From Anthoceros angustus (taxonomy: Eukaryota > Streptophyta > Anthocerotopsida > Anthocerotales > Anthocerotaceae), in assembly GCA_010909165.1 (NCBI GenBank), contig MU008227.1, forward strand, positions 1-64,000: 64,000 nt of DNA, written 5' to 3'. Shown here in pieces: positions 55,141 to 64,000 of this stretch (the first letter of the stretch is position 1; the number at the start of each line of letters is the position of its first letter). The notes under the pieces are model-generated. The model was given only the letters and a program-made list of their open reading frames with translations, had not been told where the DNA came from and searched no databases. The translations under genes and the position numbers were made by a program.

Positions 55141-56933
55141 CGGCCGATCACACTGGGACCGCCGTAGCCGTGAGCAGCGTGAGAGGCGACCGCTCAACGC
55201 GGAGAACTCCAAACGGCAAGAAGCACCAGAGACTGGTCGGATCGTGAGGGAGGAAGTAGCACCAAGTCGCGGCGGTGGGAGCGGTTCTCAACCCTTGCCG
55301 GTCGCGATGGCAACAACGCCGACCAAGCAAGCGATTCTCTTGGAGGTAAGAAGGAGAGAGACGCCGAAACCTTCGTGGAGGATGTCTCGCAAACTTCAAC
55401 GAGAAGGTTCGATGCGAGCCTTATCCAAATTGCTCCAAGGGGTCCTACGGGGACAGCCGCCGCTGGTACCGAGGAAGCACGCCGCCCCAACGCCTCCCGC
55501 AACCTTCAAGCATTGAAGGATGCCTTCTAGAAAGATTCCGTGAATTGATCAAGAAGGCTATGTCCCTTGTCCAAACTCGAGAACCAAGGCAAGACGGAGA
55601 AGTTGGGATCGAGCATCGAACGGTTCTACGGACCAAGACCCACCCACACCACCATGCGGCGTTGGTTCGCATGGCTTATCCAAGCCAATGGCTAACGTAC
55701 GGCCGCTGGCGTAGAAGGATGTGAGCAAGGCGGTCCGAGCGGAGAACTACGAAGAATCGATGCACCAACGACGGCCGAGGACGCCCAGGAAAGAAGAAAA
55801 AGAAGAACGGGGTCGGATCAAGATGAAGAACCCTCGAAGAGGAGGATGATGAGACCGAGGTAGCATCGGAGGAAGAGGAAGAGGACTCAAGAAGAATCCG
55901 AGGATGGAAGAAGAGAAGAACCTCAAGAATAAGAAGAAAAGCCCGTCAAGTCGTGAGGGTGGAGAAGAAGGAGGTTATGATGCCCGCACGGTGCGAGAGG
56001 TTCCCGCCTCGACCCAGCCTCCTTTGAAAGAAGTAGCGGTTGAGGGAAGATCCGAACGGGTAATGAAGAGGGTGGAGGAGTTGACGATCAACCGTGAAGG
56101 ATAAAGAACGGCGGAAGGCGGCCACCACGTCCGGACTCATCCTATGGTGTGCGTGTGTCACCAACATGGGCATTCAAGGCTAACCGCCTCCGCACTGCGT
56201 GGAACTGTGGAGTATGACTCACGGGAAGAGTCCGAGGAGCAAGTGGAGGACATACCAAGTGCAAGAAGCACCACCGCCGGTATCCCAAGACGATGTACCC
56301 ACGGCAACTGGCCATCCGTGCATCGACTGCAAAGACCGCATGGGAGCCCCTCCAGAATTCTGGCGGCGGTGGTCCTGAACTGGGAACCCCGCACTACTCC
56401 AACGCTGTCCATACCCCACCCCAAAGGCAACGGGACTTTGAACTGCGGTGGAGATTGTAAGCGTGGCACATGGCGTGCAAGACCAGTGTCCGAATCCTCG
56501 CTCGAGGACGGCGCCACGCCACCCCCTGGGGAGCCGCGACACCACGCCCTCCCTAAGGCCGCGCACAGATTGAAGACGACACCGGGCGAGGAAGAGGCCA
56601 AGGAACTTGAACGGAGTGGTACGGGAGTCTGCTAAGGAGGAGAAGGCGACCGGAGGTACTGAAGTGTCAACCCGTCACCGAAAGGAGCGAAAGGAGAGGA
56701 GACAAGAAGAGGAAGAAAATGGGGACACCCAACGGATACGGAGGACGGACACCATGAAGGAGGAAGATCCAATTTAAGGAAGGCGAAGAATTGGGTACCG
56801 AGGAAGTACCAACCAAACCCCAAACGTTAGGAAGAAACGGATCACCCAAGGCAACACCCCGCCCACCGGATGTGGTTCGAGAAGTGGCGGAGATGCTTCA
56901 GAAGAGATCCGACAGACCCGAGGTGGTCCTGGC
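55141..56933 (+). pseudogene. G2 segment 2: gag, plus strand
   Basis: Second gag copy. It starts like the leader/gag at 60,225-60,540 (shared 'gtgagaggcgac', 'caacccctgctggtcg'-type text) and has NREPRQDGEVGIEH-like text near 55,575. LKEVAVEGRSERVMKRVEEL is at about 56,020-56,085, the knuckle region VCVCHQHGH at about 56,150, VEYDSREESEEQVED at about 56,210, and PPDVVREVAEMLQK at about 56,864. At about 56,933 it runs straight into extra-ORF sequence; protease, RT and integrase are absent. Confidence 0.75.
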
Positions 56934-58930
56934 GCTTCTCTCCTCGATGCCCCCACCCAGCAAATGCACAGAAGAGGCGGCCAGGACGGAGTTGGCGGCT
57001 CCGGCCCACTCCGCGGCCGCCACCAATCCATAACAACAACAACGGCCGAGTCTCCGACTAACGGAATCAAGAGGCGGAAGACTACCATCAGCCAACGCAG
57101 ACCCAGACGGCGCCTGCGGCTCTTGCCTCTACCAACGGAGTGGCAAGAAGCGGAGGAGGCAAGTGACGGGGCCAGTGACACGCCTCATGAGCTGGAGGCC
57201 ACGGCAGCAACCCACCCGAGCTCGTTCTGCCTCCGAACGGAGAGGCAAAGGGCTGCCCCGAACCCTTCATCACCTCCGAGCCGGAGGAAAAGGGCGGAGA
57301 AGGAGTTAGCTGCCAAGAGGGCCAAGGAAGAGAGGCTCGGACTCAAAGACTAGACCTAAGGGTCCCGATTAGTCCGGAGAGCTCGGCCCCACCGCCTCCG
57401 GATCGCAGATATGTCCCTTAACGGATCGGAGATGCCCATGCCCACGGACTGGCATCTCCCGCCAGTAGTCAGTGAGGAAAACGCTGCTGGGTTTTAGCTA
57501 CCGTCATGGACTGATGCTTTGGGGTCTTATGACTACCGAGAAGACCCAGGAGGTGGAGGCCACAAGAAGGCGATGGTGCCCTCCAGAGCAGTGGAGGCAC
57601 CTGATGCTAAGAAGAAGGCGGAATCCTCGCTCGAATCGAGGAGGAAAACGCCTGGAGGCGGAGCGAGAGGTCCTGACGGTCCAAAGAAGACCGACTAAGA
57701 TCCTTCACCGCAATACCTGAAGGCATGCAGGAGGCCCAAGCACGGCTGAAGACCTCTCGCAAACGGGAGGCGGCTGAAGGAGGCGGAGGAGGGTCGAGGG
57801 CGCGGAGAACGCCCGCGACCGCCGAGGCGGCCAGACCAACACCAAGCCGGCGAGGCTCGTGTGAAGGCGGCGCGGAGGCGGAAGCCAGCCAAGGTCGATC
57901 GGGATCACTACCGACGCGATGGAACCGTGGAGGGAGACGGGCGGGTGCTGCCTAACAAGGCCGTGTGGCAGTGGCCGGGCAAAGCGAGCCGCGAGGAAGA
58001 GATGGAGGCCAGACCCCGAAAATAGGGGACCTCCGTGCACTGCAGAAGTGAGGAGCTGCAGAGCCGGAAGAACACCGAGCCGCAACTCCAAGACGCGCTT
58101 GAGCAACACGGATTCTCAACGGAGAATCCAAGACTTCGAGCAGAGATAGAGCGCCCGCCTCAAGACGGAGAATAGGCGCGATCCAAGGAGTTGGACGCCG
58201 CCAGTCAAGAAGGAGCCGGAGAAAGCCGTGAGTCGGGCGAGATATCGCCCGCCCGGAGAAGGAAGTGGCGGACCTCCGGGTAAGGATGAACGGAGGGACG
58301 AGAGCGCTGGAGGAGGAGCAGAGGCTGCTTGTCCGATTGCGGGAGGCAGAGGGGGAGCTCAGCTCCATGGCCAGCAAATTGGTGGAGCTGCAACCGCGAA
58401 GGGAGGAGGAGCACGCCGAAAGCAAAGAAGGCCGCAGGAGGTGTTTGAGGCCGCCTTGGCGGCATCAAGGGAGTCCGCCCGCCAAGGGCTTGGCAAGCGT
58501 GGCGACGGAGACCTCAAGCAGGACAACACGCCACCGCCGAGCACCTTTGGAGGAGGGAGTACCGGTGCCCGAGCCCATGGAGGAGGCAATCCAAATGTTG
58601 ACTCGACTTTGCCTACTACCACGCCGAGCTTCTCAAGGCAATGGAGGTGTCGCGCCACCCACGGTGTGGACGGATTTCGATGGGTCAAGGAGCGAGGGAG
58701 GAGGGCCCCGAGATAGCACAAGACGAGGACCTTAGGAGCTACTGCTTGACGACAACAAAGAAAGGGGCCAAGTAGGGGGAGCATGGAGGAGCAAGACGAG
58801 GGAAGGTCAGCTGCCTGAGGTAAGCACTGACCTCACCAAGGAGGGGAGGAGGGCCCCGGGGGCCGAGAAGAGGCGGCTCCGCAACCGAGAACCATGGAGG
58901 ACCTGGGGTGGAACCATTGAGAAGTCCAAA
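56934..58930 (+). pseudogene. G2 segment 3: second extra-ORF copy, plus strand
   Basis: GIKRRKTTISQRRPR (about 57,060), LPLPTEWQEAEEA (about 57,125), ELAAKRAKEERLG (about 57,302). The best coiled coil of any copy is at 58,265-58,450: DLRVRMNGGTRALEEEQRLL, VRLREAEGELSSMASKLVEL, QPRREEEHAESKEGRRR. The acidic C-terminus is worn (LPEVSTDLTKEG near 58,812). Frameshifts throughout. It leads into its minisatellite and LTR, so this end is the natural 3' end of the element. Confidence 0.72.
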
Positions 58931-58959
58931 TGGGGGAAACCCAGCTGCGAGTCCTGACT

Positions 58960-59210
58960 TTGTCCGACTGAAGAAAGGCCGGACCCCGAGGTCCGCCTTG
59001 AAGAAAGTCCGACCGTGAGGTCCAGTTTAGTGACGGACGGACCCCGAGGTCCGGACCAGGGAAGGTGCCCAAGACGGACCCAGGCGAGTCCAGACTCGAG
59101 GTCCAGACTTAAAGAAGACCGATCGAGGTCCCACCGGAGAGAAGACCTGACCCAGAGGTCCAAACTCCCGGAGTCGAGACTAGACCTCAAGTTCTGCACT
59201 GTGGAGCTGG
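58960..59210 (+). repeat. 3' UTR minisatellite of G2
   Basis: Units of 'gaccccgaggtccg' with spacers of about 20-30 bp; inverted relative to G1 and G3 arrays as expected from element orientation. Confidence 0.82.
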
Positions 59211-59272
59211 AGGGGCTACCAACCACAGAACTATCTCTTGAGGGCCCACAACTGTGGCCCGCCACGAGATAA

Positions 59273-59295
59273 GAGAGGAGGGGAGGAGGATTTAG
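59273..59295 (+). other. G2 polypurine tract
   Basis: GAGAGGAGGGGAGGAGG followed by ATTTAG, immediately before the LTR start TGGTGATC. Confidence 0.8.
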
Positions 59296-60120
59296 TGGTG
59301 ATCGCCGCTGTCGCCGCCGCCAGTAGGCGCAATGACAGTAGTCTCGGGAGAGGTATAGGGCCCGCGGATCATCCGATTGCGCCGCATGTCGCTAGGGCTT
59401 GGCCGCCAAAGGCGAATGGGCAACCCTGCACTCCACCACCATGTAGATAGGTGGAATAAGGGAAATAGTAGGGACATAGCGCACTGCCGCCATCGTAATA
59501 GGGTGTAATAAAGACGCCGACCTTCGCGTAGTAAAAGAGGGCTAAGCCTAAGCAAAGTATCTTCTTGGTGTTGATGCCGCGATCTTCTGCAGCCCTTGTG
59601 TGCCTTCATGTGAGTCCCGAGTCAAAGCAGCCCGGCACCGGAGATCGATCAAGGTCCCGTGACGACCCTAACGTGTGGTGGTGTGTGTGCAGGAAGGGCG
59701 ACCGGACCCTGCTCATCTCGAAGACTCAAACGGACGGACCGGAACGCGGAGCCGTGAGGAACTTTGAGGGCGCGAGCCTTGACGGAGAGACCCGGCAGAG
59801 ACCTGGAGGAGGTCCTGACCACAAGCAACCACCCGCAATTTTCCAAGGATAATGAGGAAGTGTGAATGGTGAGAGGAACGACCGTAGGGACGAGTGACAA
59901 ACTTGAATGATACGGACGCCGAACGGGTCCTTAAACGCTTGGCCACGCCTTCGTCCGGTGAACGCAGTTGTTAGCCGTAAAAACGAATGTGTGTGTTGAG
60001 TCCTAAACGGTACTACGTGAGGTGAGAAACGATTAAAACGTGGCCAACGGAGCCTATCATTCTCTTGGGAACGACCTCCTTACGACATCGACGGATTGTC
60101 TGATCGCCGGTGACGCGGCA
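59296..60120 (+). repeat. Gypsy-G LTR, copy in G2
   Basis: Plus-strand LTR of about 825 bp. The right edge is set by the primer-binding-like TTTGGCGCCTGGTCGGGA at 60,121; homology with the other LTRs is clearest to 60,087. It has internal element sequence on both sides: 3' UTR to the left, leader plus gag to the right. Confidence 0.8.
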
Positions 60121-60139
60121 TTTGGCGCCTGGTCGGGAA
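60121..60139 (+). other. Gypsy-G primer-binding site
   Basis: TTTGGCGCCTGGTCGGGAA resembles the plant Gypsy primer-binding sites that pair with tRNA-Asp (TGGCGCCGTTGCCGGGGA), with several mismatches. Confidence 0.5.
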
Positions 60140-60630
60140 TGAGATCACTCCGTAGCCTAGTGGGAAGGTAAGTGTGGATGCGTGGAGGACGTGAGGTAGT
60201 CAAGAACGAATTGCTGAGTGAGCCGGACGTTGTGACCGCCAGAGCGCTCCGAGCGCAGGCACGTGAGAGGCGACGAGCTCAACGTGAGAGCTCCAGCCGG
60301 CAGGTAAGCACGGTAGACTTGTCGGATCGTGAGGAGGAAGTAGCACAAAGTCAGGCGGCAGTAAGGGGAGTGGTTCCTCAACCCCTGCTGGTCGTGGCGA
60401 TGGCAACAACATCGACCAAGCAAGCGTACTCTCTCTTTGGAGGTAAGAAGGAGAGGGACGCGGAAACCTTCGTGGAGGATTTCGTGTCTCAAGTAGCTTC
60501 AACGAGAAGGTTGATCTGTGCCTCATCCAAATTGCTCTAGGGGTCTCTGGGAACAATGCCTGGTGGTACCGGAGGAAGTAAAGCCACCACGCCCCGTGGC
60601 GCGATTTCACTGGCCACCGGCACAATCCCG
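60140..60630 (+). pseudogene. Gypsy-G leader and gag start after the G2 LTR
   Basis: Contains a plus-strand frame of 122 codons with VTARALRAQARERRRAQRES, QAAVRGVVPQPLLVVAMATT and LFGGKKERDAETFVEDFVSQ, matching the start of gag at about 55,200-55,440. It is cut off at about 60,550-60,630 where the opposite-facing G3 LTR begins. Confidence 0.7.
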
Positions 60631-61463
60631 TGTCGTTGTAGTAAGGAGTCCGTTCCCAAGAGAATGATAAGCTCCGTTTGCCTTGTTTTGATCGATTCTT
60701 ACCCTACTTTGTGACCGCTCAACCTTAACACACACACAATCGTCGTTTTGCACCTAACTATTCATAATGTTCACCGAACAGGCCCGGTGTGGCCAAACGT
60801 TTAAGGACCCGTTTGCGTCCGTATCGTTCACGCACGTCACTCGTTCCTCTAGTCCGTTCCTCTCACCACTCTCACTACACTCATCAACTTTGGGAAAGAA
60901 CGCAAGTGGCTACAGTCACCTCCTCCTGCTCAACCGCCTCTCCGGCTTTGCACGCCTCCCGAGTTCCTCCGGCTTCACACGCCTTCCGATCCGCTCGGCC
61001 GACGGGCCGCCCGAACGAACAAGGGTCCCGCCGCCTTCCACACACACCACCACCACACGTTAGGGTCCGCCACTGTGACTCGATCTCTCGGCGCCGTGCC
61101 TTTCGGTGACTCAGACTCACGTTAGCAAGAAGACACACAAAGGTCCGTAAGAAAACGCAGATCAACACCAAGAGAAGATGATTTATTCAAAGCGGCCCTC
61201 ACTTTTATACTACGCCAAGGTCGACGCCTTTATTACACCTCTATTCGAACGCCAGGCCACAGCCCTAAACGCCGCCTACTATCCCCTATTCCTCCTATCG
61301 CCGCTTGGCAAGGCTGGGCCGATGGCCTCGATTCCTTCAGCACCGCGCCCAAAGCCGAGCTCCGACGATCACGTGCGCCCAATCAAATGATCCGTGAGGC
61401 GGACCCTTCCTCCTCCGGGGGTTCGGGTCGCGCCACGGCGGTGGTCGACAACGGCGGTCACCA
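60631..61463 (-). repeat. Gypsy-G LTR, copy in G3
   Basis: About 833 bp, same orientation as the G1 LTR and facing the G2 LTR. TATAAAAG (minus) at 61,202-61,209. The polypurine complement follows at 61,464-61,485. Confidence 0.85.
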
Positions 61464-61559
61464 CTAAATCTTCCTCGCCTCCTCTTATCTCAAGGCCTCG
61501 CAATGGGCCTCCAGGCCGGATCTGGGCCGTGATTGGTGGCTCTCCTCCACTTCCTGAAG

Positions 61560-61810
61560 TTCGACCTCGTGGACCCTGGCCCCACTGAGTCCGGACCTCT
61601 AGGTCCGGGGTCTTCTCCGGGGTCCCAGGCTCGTGTCCGCTCGAGTCCGGACCTGGGTCCGGACTTGCCTCCGGGTCCGGCCTGACCCAACCCTTCCCTA
61701 GAGTCCGAACCTCGTGGTTCGGACTCACACTAGAGTTTGGATCTCAAGTCCAAACTCCTTCGTGGGCCTGGACTTGATCCGCCTTTTCTCAGAGTCCGGA
61801 CTTTGTCCTG
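61560..61810 (-). repeat. 3' UTR minisatellite of G3
   Basis: Same 'agtccggacct(c)gggtccgg' units as in G1 and G2. Confidence 0.82.
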
Positions 61811-62815
61811 ACCGCAGTTCTCACGCCTCCTGCTGATCACGGCTCATCCACCGAGCCTCCTTGGTTCCCGAATGCCCGGCGACCTTTCCAGCCTCCCAAG
61901 ATCCGCCTCCTTCCTTCCATGTGAGGGTGCCGAGTGCTTACCTCCGGTAGCGACCTTCCTCCTCCCCGCCGCTCTCTCGCCGCGCTGCCAAATGGCCCTT
62001 GTGGCTCCCGTACGCACTGCCCCGGGTCCGGCCCTCCCTTGCACCTCCTTCCCGACCTTTCCGGGAGTCCACCTCCGCCTAGGGTGGCGCAGACCTCCAG
62101 CCTTGAGGAGCTCATGTGGTAGAGGCGGTCGGACCGACTTCATGAATCGCCTTCCTCCACATGAGCCCCGAGCACCTTGCAGACTTCTCCTCCAGAGGTG
62201 CTCCGGCAATGGGCATGTCGTCCCCGCCGCCTCTGTGGCTAAGCTTAGTCACCGTAGGCGGGCGGACTCTTGAGGCCGCTGGCTCACATTCCTGCAGCCT
62301 CACGTCGACGCTTCTCAATTTCGTTCCAGCCCGCCTTATGGCCATGGAGCCGAGCTCCTTCGCTTCCTACAACCGGACGAGCAATGCTTTCTCCTCCGCT
62401 CACTCTTTCCCGAGGTCCGCCATTTTCCAAAGCGGGCTGTATCCCCTGCCTCGACTTCACTGCCATCTCCTCGCCGCAGCCTTTGCGACGCCGAACTCCT
62501 TGCACCACGCCTATTCTCCTCCGTCTTCAAAGCGGAGCTGGAGGCATTCTATCTCTCGCTCAAGTCTTGATTCTCTGAGAACCCCTGCCTCAAGGCCTTG
62601 GAGTTGCAACCCAAGGTGTCCTTGCTGCCCTCCAGCCTCCCCGCCGCCTCTACCTCCCGCACTGCACTCGAGGTCCCCGATCTCCCGGTGACCTCGTGCC
62701 TCCTCACGGCCGACCGTTTGCTCCTCACGCCTTCGCCTTCAAAGTTGGCTCCGCCCCACTCGCCTGCCCACCGGCTTCGATCACGCCGATAGTGATCGCG
62801 GTCGCCGCTGCAGCC
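61811..62815 (-). pseudogene. G3 extra-ORF 3' part, truncated
   Basis: Minus-strand remnant of the extra ORF. It matches 54,100-55,130 in inverse orientation, for example 'gaggtaagcac', 'aaggaaggaggc(t/g)gatcttggg' and the stretch encoding the coiled-coil IQDLE-type segment near 62,570. It stops abruptly at about 62,815, so gag, pol and the first part of the extra ORF are missing. Confidence 0.72.
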
Positions 62816-63299
62816 CGACCTGTGCAAGAGCCTCAGAACCCTTTCACTTCGAGAGAGAGGACTGCCTTGTAGGAAATCTGCCAGATCTTCCTGAACAGGG
62901 ACTATGGGACAAAGAATGGTGCATCCATGAAGAAGGCACTGATTCCACTCAGGCAAACTTTGATCCCATCCTAGTCTTGTGGGTCAATGGATACATGGAC
63001 GTGCTAAAGACACAGAAGATAGTGGTGGGTTACATCCTATGGGCCTGGAAGTACTAGGTCAGATCAAAGGTGAGAGTGAAGCTTTTGATCTGCACCATGA
63101 AAGAGAAGTTTTATATGAAGACCTCAAATTATCATCGGATGCTTGGGTTGAGTGCGGACAAGTTGATTCCGAGATGCTACAGCACACCAGACTTCCAGAC
63201 AGGACTTGATGTTGCTTTTACACTCAACAAGCTGAGCCTACTTCTATTCTTTGCCGTTAGGAGCTGGGTAGTTGAGGTTTTGGTTGTGCCCTGCTGACC
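62816..63299 (+). pseudogene. unassigned coding-like segment 1
   Basis: Plus strand has two good but offset frames. The first (about 62,849-63,057) reads EDCLVGNLPDLPEQGLWDKE, WCIHEEGTDSTQANFDPILV, LWVNGYMDVLK. The second (to 63,209) reads GGLHPMGLEVLGQIKGESEA, FDLHHEREVLYEDLKLSSDA, WVECGQVDSEMLQHTRLPD. Composition is that of a real soluble protein. One small indel would join them. The family is not recognised. Confidence 0.4.
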
Positions 63300-63399
63300 T
63301 TGTGGATAGGCCTGCGGCGAGCATGCGCACGCATCAGCAGACGGGGCCTAGTGCGCGACCGGCCGCTAGTATGAAATTGTCTTCGTATCACCTTGTTCG

Positions 63400-63532
63400 T
63401 GCACTAGTGCGCGTGGAGAGGCCAGTGCGCCCACAAGTGCGCACACTGGCCCAAAGCCTCATACTAGTGCGCGCACTTGCCCCTTGGACTCCGGAAAATG
63501 TGCGCACTGGGGCCAGTGCGCGCACTTGTGTA
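63400..63532. repeat. cluster of AGTGCGCGCACT palindromes
   Basis: The perfect 12-bp palindrome AGTGCGCGCACT lies at 63,466-63,477 and 63,515-63,526. Shorter variants (AGTGCGC, GTGCGCAC, CCAGTGCGC) fill the space from 63,400. It sits between two coding-like pieces, possibly in an intron. Confidence 0.8.
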
Positions 63533-63592
63533 CTCACTCGGGTGTATTTTTGGCCTACAGTATGCTAATCCCTTAATGGTTGTCTTTTGCCA

Positions 63593-63823
63593 GACGTTTA
63601 TGAATGCGCTCACATTTATCTGCAAAGAGATCGTAGTTGGCTTGAATATGACGAAGATGGACGAGCAAGTGGTCACCAACCTGGCCAGGAGATTATATTT
63701 AAGAGGGAGTGTATTTATGAAGAGGCGGATGATGAAGCCATGGATTTGAACGCACATGAGGATATCAACAAGAATGAGAAAATGCATAGCGAGGGGGCAT
63801 CCAAACTGTCCTCAAATGCATAA
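63593..63823 (+). pseudogene. unassigned coding-like segment 2, possible exon
   Basis: Preceded by 'ttgtcttttgccag', a good plant 3' splice acceptor (pyrimidine run plus CAG). The frame reads DVYECAHIYLQRDRSWLEYD, EDGRASGHQPGQEIIFKREC, IYEEADDEAMDLNAHEDINK and stops at 63,821-63,823. Could be the last exon of the gene suggested by 62,849-63,209. The remainder to 64,000 has no clear frame. Confidence 0.4.
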
Positions 63824-64000
63824 AAAAATAAATTGTTTTGCCATCAGCAGAACAAATATTACAGAGCTTAGAAGAAATCCGGCATGAATCTGAAGTAGAA
63901 AGAGCAAGGGGATATATAGTCGAAAGAGAAAAAGGGAACAAGACAGGCCATGACAAAGACCAAGACGAGGAAATAGATGAGAAACTTCAGGAAACTTCAG

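Overview
This is a plant nuclear window, almost certainly from a grass (Poaceae). It is packed with nested, broken Copia and Gypsy LTR retrotransposons. It carries a CACTA-type terminus, several minisatellites, interrupted reading frames everywhere, and one clean host gene. Nothing is prokaryotic: there are no operons, rRNA, tRNA or CRISPR arrays. The species cannot be named from the sequence alone. Labels such as Copia-A or Gypsy-G1 are mine.

Layout. 1-12,400: a fragment of the Gypsy-G family, a plus-strand Copia (Copia-A) split into an integrase half (1.0-2.5 kb) and an RT/RNase H half (7.45-9.0 kb), and two minus-strand copies (K1, K2) of a long coiled-coil retroelement ORF with LTR-like sequences facing each other at 2.5-3.0 and 11.6-12.4 kb. 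12.4-17.7 kb: an unassigned coding-like remnant, an LTR-like AT-rich promoter region, a 33-bp minisatellite, a short minus-strand Copia LTR with its primer-binding site, and a satellite-bearing CACTA right end. 17.9-21.6 kb: an 89-bp minisatellite leading into a 1.69-kb tandem duplication. 22.2-24.6 kb: an intact 792-codon intronless gene for a DHHC palmitoyltransferase (PAT19-22 subgroup) on the minus strand. 24.6-28.3 kb: AT-rich intergenic DNA with small direct duplications. 28.3-34.3 kb: Copia-C (minus), whose leader holds a 1.4-kb block of extremely G+C-rich repeats. 35.6-51.7 kb: a minus-strand Gypsy (G1) with gag, protease, RT, RNase H, integrase, an extra sense ORF after integrase, and an LTR. 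It is interrupted inside integrase by a complete Copia-B (40,603-47,248) with matching LTRs and a perfect 5-bp target duplication. 51.7-60.1 kb: a rearranged plus-strand copy (G2). 60.6-62.8 kb: a truncated minus-strand copy (G3). 62.8-64.0 kb: unassigned coding-like DNA.

How the parts relate. Gypsy-G can be reconstructed by comparing its copies: LTR, primer-binding site, gag, protease, RT/RNase H, integrase, spacer, extra ORF (basic N-terminus, coiled coil, acidic C-terminus), GGTCC-rich minisatellite 3' UTR, polypurine tract, LTR. G1 and G2 meet head to head at about 51.7 kb, so much of 35.6-60.1 kb is a large imperfect inverted repeat. Transposon frames are broken mostly by small indels while the palmitoyltransferase frame is perfect. 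Either the elements are old or the repeats carry uncorrected consensus errors; this limits every element-level call here.
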